Source: CAWIHA01 sp963835855
Lineage (GTDB): Bacteria > Acidobacteriota > Terriglobia > Bryobacterales > Bryobacteraceae
DNA: 64,000 bases
Assembly: GCA_963835855.1 (NCBI GenBank)
Contig: CAWIHA010000011.1
Coordinates: 15,176-79,175, forward strand
Reading direction: 5' to 3'
The notes below the pieces were generated by a model. It ran no database searches, had not been told where the DNA came from, and worked only from the letters and a program-made list of their open reading frames with translations. The position numbers were made by a program, and so were the translations under genes. Below are positions 52,203 to 61,202 of this stretch, one piece after another (the first letter of the stretch is position 1; every line of letters begins with the position of its first letter).

Positions 52203-52232
52203 GGCCCCGAGTTCCTCGGGGCCTTTTCTTTG
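52203..52232 (+). terminator. Intrinsic terminator of the mini gene
   Basis: GGCCCCGAG and CTCGGGGCC make a 9-bp perfect GC-rich stem with a 3-base loop (TTC), followed by TTTTCTTTG. Textbook Rho-independent terminator for the plus strand. The T run exists only on this side, so it does not serve the convergent midA. Confidence 0.9.
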
Positions 52233-52257
52233 TGACTCGAAGCTCCCGAAGGCGCGA

Positions 52258-53241
52258 TCAGCGCCTCTCTTCTTCCTTCCCTCTCCGCAGCAGTAGCGTG
52301 CGAAACGTTTCTCCCATGCCGAACAGCAGCGTCTTGAGCTGCAATCGCCGGTGCGCCTCCTCCGCGGCGTTCGTGGCTGAGAGCGCGGCGGCGAATCCAT
52401 CGGGCTCCCCGGCGTCGGCGAGAGTGCGGGCGAAGCTTTCGAAAAGCACGGTTTCGAATCCCCGGCGCGCGCCATGCTGCTCCAATGCACTGAAGCAGAC
52501 GTGAGCGGTGATGTCGCGCTCACCCGGAGCGGCAAGGACATCCTCAAGCGCCGCATGGCGGTGGTAGCTCATAAGCGTGCCTTCGGGGAAGCGCGCCGAT
52601 TCGCGTGTCGTATAGCCGTAGTCGATCGTGAACACGAATCCGCGCGTGATCCGTGCCGCGATCCGATTGAGCCACCGCAGCGCCTCGAGGTTCACTTCCA
52701 CGTGATCGCCTTCCTCGAGCGGCGCCAGGTACTCACGGATGTACGCCTCGATCTCCGCATCGGCGGCGTCTCCTTCCAGCCACTGGAACCGCTCGCCGTG
52801 CCACCCGACGAGCATCTGGCGGTAACCCTTTCCCCGCCGCACCGCGGCCTCGACCGGGAGCGCATCGAAGAACTCGTTCGCGAAAACCAAGCCTGTGAAA
52901 TTTTCCGGCAACGCGCCTCGGCCGCTATCGATTGGCACATAACGGTAATGCGAGAAGGCCTGCGCCATCTCCGCACGGCCTGCGCCGAGTTCGACGACCG
53001 TGAACTCCTCTGGCTCGCCCATCTCCTCGAAGAGGCGGCGAACACGCGCGGCGATCAGGCGGCCGAACACCGGCTGAAGTTGCTCGGCTGTGTAAAAATC
53101 TCCAGCCTTGCCGAAGGGGTCGCGCGTTCGGCGATAGTAGCCGTATTCGGGATGGTAGAGCGCAAGCTCCATGTAGCGGCGGAATGGGATCGGCCCCGAG
53201 CGCAGGATCTCATCGCGAATCAGTTCGGCGAGCGGAGTCAT
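52258..53241 (-). CDS. MidA/NDUFAF7-family SAM-dependent methyltransferase
   Basis: 327 residues. Family signature: GPIPFRRYMELALYHPEYGYY, FGKAGDFYTAEQLQPVFG, VVELGAGRAEMAQAF (SAM motif I), VFANEFFDALPVEA and FVFTIDYGY. The mitochondrial homologue methylates an Arg in complex I; bacterial targets are unknown. The final residues are Arg/Glu-rich. Convergent with the mini gene. Confidence 0.88.
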   Translation of the reverse strand: MTPLAELIRDEILRSGPIPFRRYMELALYHPEYGYYRRTRDPFGKAGDFYTAEQLQPVFGRLIAARVRRLFEEMGEPEEFTVVELGAGRAEMAQAFSHYRYVPIDSGRGALPENFTGLVFANEFFDALPVEAAVRRGKGYRQMLVGWHGERFQWLEGDAADAEIEAYIREYLAPLEEGDHVEVNLEALRWLNRIAARITRGFVFTIDYGYTTRESARFPEGTLMSYHRHAALEDVLAAPGERDITAHVCFSALEQHGARRGFETVLFESFARTLADAGEPDGFAAALSATNAAEEAHRRLQLKTLLFGMGETFRTLLLRRGKEEERR

Positions 53242-53321
53242 GGCGATTCCCGTTGTGGATTGTGGGTTGTGAAAACTAGAATCCGCAACCTACAGCGTAC
53301 AACCGGTTAGGATATGACCAG

Positions 53322-53921
53322 GTGCCCCTTCCGGAAACCATTCGCGTCAAGATCAGTTCGGAGGAGGCTGGGGCCATCGCGCTGACGCCGGTGGTTGTGC
53401 GCGACCTCCCCATCCGCGAGCTCGTCGAGATGATGCTCGGAATTACCGGCAAGGACGTTCGGCGCGTGCACGAGCTGCTGCAACGTGGAACGCTCGTCAG
53501 CGGCGCGTCACGTTTGCGCTGGACGGGCTGGGACGCCGATCGCGCGGCGATCGAATCTTTGCTCGCCGCTTGTCCCGGCTCCGACCCGGGCCGGCCCTTT
53601 GATCCGCTGCTTTGCGTGCGCGCGATCCTGCGGGGCCCTGCCTGCCGAATCGAGATTTCACGCGAGGCCGCCGCGGCCCGGCGGATGATTCGAAGACGGA
53701 GCTTCTGGGAGCTGCTGCTCGAGTTCGCCCGCTCCACCGAGCTTCGGTACTGCGAGTACTCCTATAAAGAGCGGGCGGACTGCTATGCTGCCGAGCTCAC
53801 TCCCGCGGCTGCCGCTGCGCTCAAGGGAAATGCAGGCAGGCTGAAGTATTCGAGCCTCGAAGCGCAAGTTCGAAGATCCGGCTTGGACCGCGTGGAGTTT
53901 TACGTAGCGCGCGCGGCCTGA
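53322..53921 (+). CDS. Conserved hypothetical protein, 199 aa
   Basis: Start GTG 53322. An N-terminal beta-rich part (IRVKISSEEAGAIALTPVVVRDLPI) precedes a helical core (LVEMMLGITGKDVRRVHELLQRG) and an Arg-rich middle (AAAARRMIRRRSFWELLLEF). No recognised domain. Neighbours are midA (divergent) and a DUF302 protein (34 bases downstream), with which it may be co-transcribed. Confidence 0.65.
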   Translation: MPLPETIRVKISSEEAGAIALTPVVVRDLPIRELVEMMLGITGKDVRRVHELLQRGTLVSGASRLRWTGWDADRAAIESLLAACPGSDPGRPFDPLLCVRAILRGPACRIEISREAAAARRMIRRRSFWELLLEFARSTELRYCEYSYKERADCYAAELTPAAAAALKGNAGRLKYSSLEAQVRRSGLDRVEFYVARAA

Positions 53922-53955
53922 TTCGGCTATCATCGATTGCGGGGGTGAAGGCGCA

Positions 53956-54492
53956 ATGCTCCAGGTGACCTCGGAATGCGATCTCGGCACGCTTGAATCC
54001 ATTGTTCGCGGCGCGGCGCACCGCAAGGGGGCGAGCGTCGCCGCCATCACTCACATGGGGCAGCTTCTGCACGAGGCGGAAGCGGCCGGAGATGCGATCG
54101 TCTTCAGCATCTGCCAGCCGCAACTCTACGCGGCCCTGCTCGGCGCTGAGGTTCGCATGGCCGCATTTCTGCCCTGCCGGATCGCCGCGTATGCGCGTGG
54201 AAAGAAAACGTACCTGGAGACGCTGTCGCCGCTCGAATTCTGCCGGCTGCTCGGCCGCGAGGACCTGGCGCCGTTCGCCCATCCGCTCGAGGCATTGCTG
54301 TCCGGAATCCTAGACGAAGCGGCACAACCCGCCGCCGCCGTGCGCGCCATTGCAGGCGCCGATCGAGCTGGATTGGGTGCGACGGAGGAGCAGATGAGCG
54401 TGCGCGGGGCGATTCCTCAGCGAATCGACTGCCGCGGCACGAAGGTGGAGGAACTGGCGGGCACGGGCGAGCACGACGCCAAAGGCGGGTAG
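53956..54492 (+). CDS. DUF302-like protein with a C-terminal extension
   Basis: 178 residues. The central part (DAIVFSICQPQLYAALLGAEVRMAAFLPCRIAAYARGKKTYLETLSP) matches DUF302, whose FLPCR/VAVY core is typical. The extra 60-residue C-terminus is Ala/Glu-rich without a known match. DUF302 proteins are small, of unknown role, and often lie near redox or metal genes; none is evident here. Confidence 0.7.
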   Translation: MLQVTSECDLGTLESIVRGAAHRKGASVAAITHMGQLLHEAEAAGDAIVFSICQPQLYAALLGAEVRMAAFLPCRIAAYARGKKTYLETLSPLEFCRLLGREDLAPFAHPLEALLSGILDEAAQPAAAVRAIAGADRAGLGATEEQMSVRGAIPQRIDCRGTKVEELAGTGEHDAKGG

Positions 54493-54573
54493 CGGCGCGA
54501 CGATCGAGCCGCATGTGCGTTGTTGCAGCCGGCCCTCGCCTTGAAACGGGAGTTTTTCAGTGCCCTCCGACGC

Positions 54574-55890
54574 TTATCGCCCGCGCTTGGCGCGAGCCCG
54601 CACCTTCGTCTTGATCACAATCGGGGTGCCTGCAAAGCCGAACTGCCGCCGGAGTTGGTTCGCCAGGTGCCGCTCCTTGGAGAAGTGCAGCGGCTCCGCG
54701 CTGGCCGTAAACACCACAAACGTCGGCGGCCGTACCGACGCCTGCGTGATGTAGAGGATGCGCGGCTCGCCCTCCCATTCGAGCGCCTCGGAGAATCGGT
54801 TCAACTCACCCGTGGTCACGCGTTCGGAAGCCGATTCGTAGACCTCACGAATCCGCGCGGCGAGAGCCGGGACACCCGCGCCGGTTTTCGCCGAAATGAA
54901 CGCCACCGCCGCGTAATCGAGGAACTTCAGTTCTTGCCGGATTTTTCGCTCGAAGGCTTGCCGGTCCTGCTTGGGCGCCGCGTCCCACTTGTTCACCAAG
55001 AGGATCACTCCGCGGCCCTCCTCGTGCGCGTAACCGGCGATGGTGGCGTCGGCCCCGACGACGCCTTCGGTCGCATCGAGCACAATGAGCACAACGTTCG
55101 CCATGCGTATATTCCGGCGCGCCATCACGACGCTCAGCTTCTCGGCCATGAGTTTCGTTTTGCCTTTACGCCGGATGCCCGCCGTGTCCACGAAGATGTA
55201 TCGCACGCCGTCGCGCTCGACAGCGACATCGACCGAGTCGCGCGTCGTGCCCGCGATTGGCGAAACAATCGTGCGTTCTTCGCCCACCAGCGCGTTCAGC
55301 AGGGTCGATTTGCCGACGTTCGGCCGCCCGACGATCGCGACCTTGATCCTCACCTCGGGCTTCGGTGTTTCCGCGGCGCCGGCGGTGAATCCCGCGGTGA
55401 CGTGCTCGAGCAGGTCGTCAAGGCCCAGCCTGTGCTCAGCCGAGACCGGGAAGAGGTCGCGGAAGCCGAGCGAGTAAAAGTCGTGCGCTAGGACCTCGCG
55501 CGAGGCCGCGTCGATCTTGTTGACGGCGGCCGAAACCGGCTTGCCGAGCTGTCGCAGCAATTGCGCCAGGTCGCGGTCGCTGCCGGTGATCTCTGTGCGC
55601 CCGTCGATCAGGAAAATGATATGCGCGGCGCTCTGGAGCGCCACCCGCGCTTGCTTGAGCACCTGCGCGGGAATAAACTCGGAGTCCCTCGGAATGATGC
55701 CGCCCGTATCAATCAGCTCGAAGCGGCGCCCGCGATACTCAGCTTCGCCGTGCAGGCGGTCGCGCGTGATTCCCGGCTCGTCGCCGACGATCGCGCGCCG
55801 CTGGCCGATGATCGCGTTGAACAGCGTGGACTTGCCGACGTTCGGTCTGCCCACGATCACGACGGAGGGCAGACCCCCGGTTTCGGACAT
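54574..55890 (-). CDS. der: Ribosome-associated GTPase Der (EngA)
   Basis: 438 residues with two tandem GTPase domains. Domain 1: GRPNVGKSTLFN (G1), DTGGI (G3), NKID (G4). Domain 2: GRPNVGKSTLLN, DTAGI, NKWD. A C-terminal KH-like domain follows (RILYITQASVRPPTFVVFTAS, FGFAGTPIVIKTKVRARAKRG). Essential for 50S ribosome assembly. Confidence 0.98.
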   Translation of the reverse strand: MSETGGLPSVVIVGRPNVGKSTLFNAIIGQRRAIVGDEPGITRDRLHGEAEYRGRRFELIDTGGIIPRDSEFIPAQVLKQARVALQSAAHIIFLIDGRTEITGSDRDLAQLLRQLGKPVSAAVNKIDAASREVLAHDFYSLGFRDLFPVSAEHRLGLDDLLEHVTAGFTAGAAETPKPEVRIKVAIVGRPNVGKSTLLNALVGEERTIVSPIAGTTRDSVDVAVERDGVRYIFVDTAGIRRKGKTKLMAEKLSVVMARRNIRMANVVLIVLDATEGVVGADATIAGYAHEEGRGVILLVNKWDAAPKQDRQAFERKIRQELKFLDYAAVAFISAKTGAGVPALAARIREVYESASERVTTGELNRFSEALEWEGEPRILYITQASVRPPTFVVFTASAEPLHFSKERHLANQLRRQFGFAGTPIVIKTKVRARAKRGR

Positions 55891-55906
55891 TCGTGCGCAA
55901 CTCCCT

Positions 55907-56893
55907 TCAGCGATTCACCGCTCGCATCCCGATTTCCGCGTAGCGGGCACCCGCAGCGGCGCCAAGCGGCGCGAGTTCGCCGATCCGCGCCAGATCTTCC
56001 GGCGTCAGCTCGACATCCACGGCGGCTGCATTCTCTTCTAGGTACTTGCGGCGCTTGGTTCCAGGAATTGGCACGATATCGTCCCACTGCGCCAACGCCC
56101 AGCGGAGCGCGAGTTGTGCGGGCGTGCACTGTTTCTCAGCCGCCATCGCGCGGATCCGCTCGACCAGCTGCATGTTCCGCGTGAAGTTCTCGCCCTGAAA
56201 CCGCGGCACGCCTCGCCGGAAATCGTCCGGCGCAAGGTCGTCGATGCTCTTGATCTGCCCGGTCAGGAAGCCGCGTCCGAGCGGACTGTAAGCGACGAAC
56301 GTGATTCCCAACTCGCGGCACGTGGGCAGGATCTCCCGTTCCGGGTCGCGCGTCCACAGCGAATACTCGCTCTGGAGTGCCGTGATCGGGTGCACCTTGA
56401 CTGCGCGGCGAATCGTCTGCGGCGCAGCTTCGGACATCCCGAGGTACCGCACCTTGCCCTCTTTCACCAACCCAGCCATCGCGCCGATGGTTTCCTCGAT
56501 CGGCGTGGCGGGATCGACGCGGTGCTGGTAGTACAGGTCGATCACGTCCACGCCGAGCCGCTTCAGACTTCCCTCGCAGGACTGCCGCACGTACTCCGGC
56601 CGCCCGTTCACGCCGCGCACATTCGGGTCCAGGCCGCGCACGATGCCGAACTTCGTCGCCAGCACCACCTCTTTACGCCGGCCCTTGATCGCGCGGCCCA
56701 CCAGTTCCTCATTGTGGTTCCTGCCGTAAATGTCGGCGGTGTCCAGAAAGTTCACCCCGAGCTCGAGCGCGCGATGGATGGTCGCAATCGATTCCCGCTC
56801 GTCCGCGGGGCCATAGAACTCGGACATGCCCATGCACCCCAACCCGATAGCGGAAACGGTCACGCCGGTTTTCCCCAATCGTCTCTGTTCCAT
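55907..56893 (-). CDS. Aldo/keto reductase
   Basis: 328 residues. Catalytic Asp and Tyr in NFLDTADIYGRNHNEELVG, Lys in VVLATKFGIV, His in DLYYQHRVD. NADPH-binding Ser/Lys region is IPGTKRRKYLEENAAA. It matches the AKR11/YccK-type subfamily acting on small aldehydes and ketones. Start at ATG 56893 (MEQRRLGKTGVTVSAIGLGC); the open frame upstream is not part of the family. It is in line with der. Confidence 0.93.
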   Translation of the reverse strand: MEQRRLGKTGVTVSAIGLGCMGMSEFYGPADERESIATIHRALELGVNFLDTADIYGRNHNEELVGRAIKGRRKEVVLATKFGIVRGLDPNVRGVNGRPEYVRQSCEGSLKRLGVDVIDLYYQHRVDPATPIEETIGAMAGLVKEGKVRYLGMSEAAPQTIRRAVKVHPITALQSEYSLWTRDPEREILPTCRELGITFVAYSPLGRGFLTGQIKSIDDLAPDDFRRGVPRFQGENFTRNMQLVERIRAMAAEKQCTPAQLALRWALAQWDDIVPIPGTKRRKYLEENAAAVDVELTPEDLARIGELAPLGAAAGARYAEIGMRAVNR

Positions 56894-57052
56894 GAGTGCC
56901 TCCCTCCCCAACCTACTACGATTGAACGCCGCAGTTCTGGTTTTCCGGCGCCCTCGCATCCGGCGATTCTGGCGTGACGCATTCTCCGATGGCCGGGGCC
57001 GGGCCGCCGCAAGATCGAAGCGCTGCTTCGGGCGTGCGCGCAGGAATAGAAC

Positions 57053-57967
57053 TTACCGTGCGAGCACCGGCTCCAGCTTGGCCGCCAGCTCTTCGTACGT
57101 CATGTTGTCCGGGTGGTACATGCGGACGATGCCCTGCCGGTCGATGAGCACGAGCGTGGGTACGTTGCTTGCGCCGTAGCGCTTGAAATTCTCCTCCCTC
57201 GTCGGAACGGGCATGTCTTGAAGCGCGCCGTAAACTTTCCGGCGAACCTCGTCGATGTACTTCAGCTCGGCAGCGGGTGGAGCTTCCTGGCCGCGCGCGA
57301 CATACCCGTAACACTGCGTCGGCCCGATCAACAGCAGCCCTCGCGAGCCGTACGCGGCTTGAAGCTTCACCAGCGCCGGGATCTCAGCCTTGCAGTCCGG
57401 GCACCAGTGCGCCCAAAAGAACAGCAGCACCGGGTGGCCCTTCAACGATTCGAGCGGCTGCGGCCGCGGGCCAAGCCATTCGCCAATGTCGAGCGGCGGC
57501 GCAGGCCGGCCCTCGAGCGTCAGGAGGTTCAGCATCTTCTGAAGGCGCGTGCGGATCGAGGCGCCTCCAAAGCTGCCCATCTCCGCCTGGAGAAAGCTCA
57601 CAGCCTCGGCGCGCTCGCCCCGCTCCGCCAGCACGCCGGCGTGCACCTCCATCGCTGCGCCGAGCGCGAGCGGCAGGTGCGGCTCGGCATCGAGCGGGCG
57701 CGTCTTGAGCTGGTCGAGGGCCAACCGCTGTGTCTCGGCAGCGTAAGCGTCGGCTCGGTCGAGCTGCTTCGCCTGAAGCGCGCCGCGCCCGAGCCAGGAA
57801 AGCGCTTCCAGCCACTCCGGGGTGACGCCGTTCTGCTTGCGATACGTGTCGATCCGCTGACTCGCTGCGGGAAAATCGTCGCGCGCGACCGCCTCGCGTA
57901 CGTCCGCCACAATTCCGGCCGACGCCGCCCCGGCCAACAACAGGACAGGAATCAGCAGCCGCCTCAT
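57053..57967 (-). CDS. Secreted TlpA-like thiol-disulfide protein with TPR-like N-terminus
   Basis: 304 residues from ATG 57967 (an in-frame ATG at 57985 is also possible). Signal peptide MRRLLIPVLLLAGAASA, a helical region (about 25-150) with repeat-like character, then a thioredoxin domain starting near APPLDIGEWLG with WAHWCPDCKAEIP (CxxC) and cis-Pro in VPTLVLID. Probably a periplasmic reductase. It is separated from the aldo-keto reductase by 159 bases. Confidence 0.82.
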   Translation of the reverse strand: MRRLLIPVLLLAGAASAGIVADVREAVARDDFPAASQRIDTYRKQNGVTPEWLEALSWLGRGALQAKQLDRADAYAAETQRLALDQLKTRPLDAEPHLPLALGAAMEVHAGVLAERGERAEAVSFLQAEMGSFGGASIRTRLQKMLNLLTLEGRPAPPLDIGEWLGPRPQPLESLKGHPVLLFFWAHWCPDCKAEIPALVKLQAAYGSRGLLLIGPTQCYGYVARGQEAPPAAELKYIDEVRRKVYGALQDMPVPTREENFKRYGASNVPTLVLIDRQGIVRMYHPDNMTYEELAAKLEPVLAR

Positions 57968-58040
57968 CTTCAACCAGGATATCAACCGGGCCGTGATGGG
58001 AGCTCCACTTTGACCACATTCAGAATTGGCGCCGGGACGC

Positions 58041-58616
58041 TCAAGATGCGAGCCGGCGTAGTGCCTCCCCCGTGGTCAGCACCGTGCAGTATTCCTCGTG
58101 CATGTTGGCCAGGGACATTGCGTGGACTTCCTCGGCGGTGCGCACTCGTCCCTTCCAATCGGGACGCGCGAAGGTAAAGCACGCGTCCTCGACCAGGTAC
58201 GTCTGAAATCCAAGATTCCCAGCCATGCGCACGGTTGCTTCGACGGAATTATTCGTGATCACGCCCGCCACGACCAGGGTTGTGTGGCCGGCGTTTTGAA
58301 GCTGTTGCTCGAGATCCGTGTGGACGAAGGCGCTGTTGGTTCGCTTCGCGACGATTGTCTCGCCTGGCAGGGGCCCGGCTTCCGGTTTGAAATCGTTGCC
58401 GCGCTGCCCGGGGCGATAAGGGGAATCGGCGGAGCGGGAATCGTGGCGCACATGATAGATGGGGAGCTTGCTCTGTCGCCACGCTGCCAGAAGGCGCGCG
58501 ATGTTGCGCTCGGCGTTGGGGTTATTGCGATTCCCGTACCGCTCCCACAAGGGGTCATCAATTGCATTCTGGACGTTTATGACGACCAGCGCCGGTTTCG
58601 TCAGGTACCCGCCCAT
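58041..58616 (-). CDS. Isochorismatase-fold protein with replaced catalytic residues
   Basis: 191 residues from ATG 58616. Overall cysteine-hydrolase fold: ALVVINVQNAIDDPL, FKPEAGPLPGETIVAKRTNSAF, LVVAGVITNNSVEATVRMAGNLGF, FTFARPDWKGRVRTAEEVHAMSLAN. Of the catalytic Asp-Lys-Cys triad only Lys91 is kept: Asp is Asn14 and Cys is Ser124. So it is probably not a classical amidase. The start was chosen because it sits 10 bases after the galU stop. Confidence 0.8.
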   Translation of the reverse strand: MGGYLTKPALVVINVQNAIDDPLWERYGNRNNPNAERNIARLLAAWRQSKLPIYHVRHDSRSADSPYRPGQRGNDFKPEAGPLPGETIVAKRTNSAFVHTDLEQQLQNAGHTTLVVAGVITNNSVEATVRMAGNLGFQTYLVEDACFTFARPDWKGRVRTAEEVHAMSLANMHEEYCTVLTTGEALRRLAS

Positions 58617-58626
58617 TACATGCGGC

Positions 58627-59562
58627 TCAGCCGGCTTTTGGAGCGGCGGCGGGCTTCTCAGCCGCATCTGCCTTCAGGTTGAGGCTCTTGAGATATTCGC
58701 GGAACGGCCCGCCCAGATCGTACCGGCGCAGCGCGAACTCAACCGTCGCCTTCAGGAAGCCCAGCTTATCGCCCGCGTCGTACCGCGTCCCCTCGAAACG
58801 GTAGCCGTAGATCGGGCGGCTGCGCAACAGGTGCTTCAACCCGTCGGTCAACTGCATTTCTCCGAGCGGGCCCGCGTCGGTAGCTTCGAGCGAGGGAAAA
58901 ATCTCCGGCGTCAGCACGTAACGCCCGACGATCGCCAGGTTCGAAGGCGCTTCCTTCTGCTTCGGCTTCTCCACCATGGTGCGGATGCGGTACAGGCGAT
59001 CGCGGCAGCCATTATGGGCGACCGGTTCCGCATCCACCACGCCGTAAGCGGAGATGTTCTCAGGCGCCACCTCCATCAGGGCCACCACCGGCGCACCGAA
59101 GAACTCGTAAACGTCCAGCAATTGGCGCAAGCAGGGAATTTCGGCGTCGATCACGTCGTCGGAGAGCACCACCGCGAACGGCTCGTTCCCGACGATCGCC
59201 CGCGCGCGGAGCACGGCATGGCCCAGCCCCAGGGCCTCGCGCTGCCGGACGTAAGCCACATCGATCATATCCGAGATCGAACGCACCGTCGCCAGCAGCT
59301 CTTTTTTCTTGCGCATCTCGAGCAGATGCTCCAGCTCGAAGCTCACGTCGAAGTGGTCTTCAATCGCGCTCTTCCCCCGGCCGGTGACGATCAGGATGTT
59401 TTGAATTCCCGAGTGGATCGCCTCCTCGACGCCGTATTGGATCAGCGGTTTATCGACCAGTGGCAGCATTTCCTTCGGCTGGGCTTTGGTCGCGGGCAGG
59501 AACCGCGTGCCCAGGCCGGCGGCGGGGAAGACCGCCTTTCGCACTTTGGGAATCATGACCAC
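58627..59562 (-). CDS. galU: UTP-glucose-1-phosphate uridylyltransferase
   Basis: 311 residues. Motifs: FPAAGLGTRFLPATKAQPKEM (nucleotide-binding), VTGRGKSAIEDHFD, QREALGLGHAVL, VVLSDDVID, EKPK and GEMQLTDGL. Makes UDP-glucose for exopolysaccharide and envelope sugars. ATG 59556 is an equally good start. The last 20 residues are a Lys/Ala-rich tail. Isochorismatase-fold gene follows directly. Confidence 0.96.
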   Translation of the reverse strand: MVMIPKVRKAVFPAAGLGTRFLPATKAQPKEMLPLVDKPLIQYGVEEAIHSGIQNILIVTGRGKSAIEDHFDVSFELEHLLEMRKKKELLATVRSISDMIDVAYVRQREALGLGHAVLRARAIVGNEPFAVVLSDDVIDAEIPCLRQLLDVYEFFGAPVVALMEVAPENISAYGVVDAEPVAHNGCRDRLYRIRTMVEKPKQKEAPSNLAIVGRYVLTPEIFPSLEATDAGPLGEMQLTDGLKHLLRSRPIYGYRFEGTRYDAGDKLGFLKATVEFALRRYDLGGPFREYLKSLNLKADAAEKPAAAPKAG

Positions 59563-59613
59563 ATTGTAGTCCCGCGGCCCGTCTCCGCGTGGCGCGCCGG
59601 TTGTGCGGACCGC

Positions 59614-60807
59614 TTACAGCGCCCGCAGCAAGACTTCGCACAACTCTTCGGGCGTGAGCGCGATGGGATTGCCCTTCATACTGCTCGCGCGGGCGGATTT
59701 TTCGGCCAGCGCGGGCGCGTCTTGCTCGCCAATGCCGTAGGAGCGCAGTGGAGGTATGCCCAGCTTCAAGCAGAGGCCGGCCACCCACCTCGCGCCGTCT
59801 TCGGCGGGCGCGCCGCTATTGGTAAGGATGCGCGCGATGGTCCCGTAGCGTCGCAGCGCCTCGCTTTCGGGCGCCCGGGCGCGCAAGGCCCGGATGTTGA
59901 CGTCCATTCCAGGGGCGAGCAGCGCCGCGCAGACCGCTCCGTGCGGGGCGGGGAACATGCCGCCGATGGGCGCCGCCAGTCCGTGGACCACGCCCAGGCC
60001 GGCGTTAGCGAGCGCGAGACCTCCCAGCAGACTGGCCAGGGCCATATTGGTCCTCGCCCCAGCGTCATGCGGATCGGCATAGGCGCGGCTCAGAGCGCCA
60101 GCGGCCCGCTCGATGCCTTCTAGGCAGAACATATCGGTCATCGCGTTGGCGCGCACGGAAACGTACGGCTCAATGAGCTGCGTCAGCGCGTCCAAGCCGG
60201 TCGAAGCCGTAATCGCCGGCGGCAGATCGAAGGTCAGCTCGGGATCGACCACCGCTAGGCGCGGCAGCATAAGCGGGCTCCTCAGGCTGGCTTTGACACG
60301 GTGCTCCGGCGAAGCCAGCACGGAGTTGCGCGTTACCTCGGCGCCGGTCCCGGCGGTGGTCGGCACGGCAATGAACGGCGCGGAAGGCGCTCGAAGAGGC
60401 CGGCCCTCGCCGATGACCTCTAGATAAGTCAGCGGGTCGCCGCCGTTCGCCAGGAGCGCAGCAATCGCCTTTGCGCAATCGATCGCGCTGCCTCCGCCAA
60501 ACCCGATCACGAGATCGCACGCTTCGGTGCGGGCCAGCTCAGTGCCGTTGCGCACGAGCCCGATGGTCGGCTCGCCGGCGGCGGCGAAAGGCACCGAGGC
60601 GACGCCGGCGGCGCTGAGATCGGAAACCAGTGCTGCGGCGCGCCCCTCTGAGCTGCCCGTTACGAGCAGCGCCCGGCAGCCCATCTGCTTTGCGGCCGGC
60701 GCGATCTCGCGCCGCGTGCCGGGCCCGAACAGAATCCGGGTGGCAGTGGCGAATTCAAAGTGGATTCGCTCACCCGCTGGCTTCCGCTCACGAGCCATGC
60801 CGCTCAC
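59614..60807 (-). CDS. Iron-containing alcohol dehydrogenase
   Basis: 397 residues. NAD-binding GFGGGSAIDCAKAIAAL, then VPTTAGTGAEVTRNSV and the iron ligands in DALTQLIEPY and GVVHGLAAPIGGMFPAPHG (two His). It belongs to the maleylacetate reductase/BDH-like group; the substrate is open. The GTG at 60807 overlaps the stop of the ABM gene (GTGA), so the two products are made together. Confidence 0.92.
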   Translation of the reverse strand: MSGMARERKPAGERIHFEFATATRILFGPGTRREIAPAAKQMGCRALLVTGSSEGRAAALVSDLSAAGVASVPFAAAGEPTIGLVRNGTELARTEACDLVIGFGGGSAIDCAKAIAALLANGGDPLTYLEVIGEGRPLRAPSAPFIAVPTTAGTGAEVTRNSVLASPEHRVKASLRSPLMLPRLAVVDPELTFDLPPAITASTGLDALTQLIEPYVSVRANAMTDMFCLEGIERAAGALSRAYADPHDAGARTNMALASLLGGLALANAGLGVVHGLAAPIGGMFPAPHGAVCAALLAPGMDVNIRALRARAPESEALRRYGTIARILTNSGAPAEDGARWVAGLCLKLGIPPLRSYGIGEQDAPALAEKSARASSMKGNPIALTPEELCEVLLRAL

Positions 60808-61115
60808 CAGCCGTCATCGCCCGGGAAAACGTTAGAGTACTTTACGCTCGTGCGCGGCTCGGCCATCATTCCGGCCACCGTATCGCGCCACTTTTGGTAG
60901 TGCGCGGTTTCCTTGTGCGCGGCTGGAGCGGCGGCCGTGCGGTACGCCTCGACCAGAACGAAACGCGCGGGGTCGTCCGTCTGCTGGAGGACATCGAACC
61001 GGGCGATGCCCGGCTCCTGAACGCTATGCCGTGCGTTTTCGACGCTGGCTTGCTGGAACGCCTCGATAAATTCCGGCTTGACGTGTGCGTGTACGTGGAC
61101 GATGAACATGGTCAT
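60804..61115 (-). CDS. Antibiotic-biosynthesis monooxygenase (ABM) domain protein
   Basis: 103 residues. IVHVHAHVKPEFIEAFQQAS, EPGIARFDVLQQTDDPARFVLVEAYRT and HKETAHYQKWRDTVAGMMAEPRTSVKYSNVFPGD match the YgiN/LsrG type of ABM. Members oxidise quinols or degrade small signals; LsrG acts on phospho-AI-2. It is translated together with the Fe-ADH, suggesting a two-step conversion. Confidence 0.9.
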   Translation of the reverse strand: MTMFIVHVHAHVKPEFIEAFQQASVENARHSVQEPGIARFDVLQQTDDPARFVLVEAYRTAAAPAAHKETAHYQKWRDTVAGMMAEPRTSVKYSNVFPGDDGW

Positions 61116-61202
61116 CTCTATTTTGCGCGCAATTCGAGCCGGAATTGGAATGCCAGACCGCCGGACCGCGGCCGTAAGGGAGCCGGCATGGCGGCTTCTG
61201 CC

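Noticed and set aside
58459..60123. 554-aa plus-strand frame opposite galU and the Fe-ADH
   Set aside because: It mirrors two well-supported genes and shows no domain; antisense shadow.
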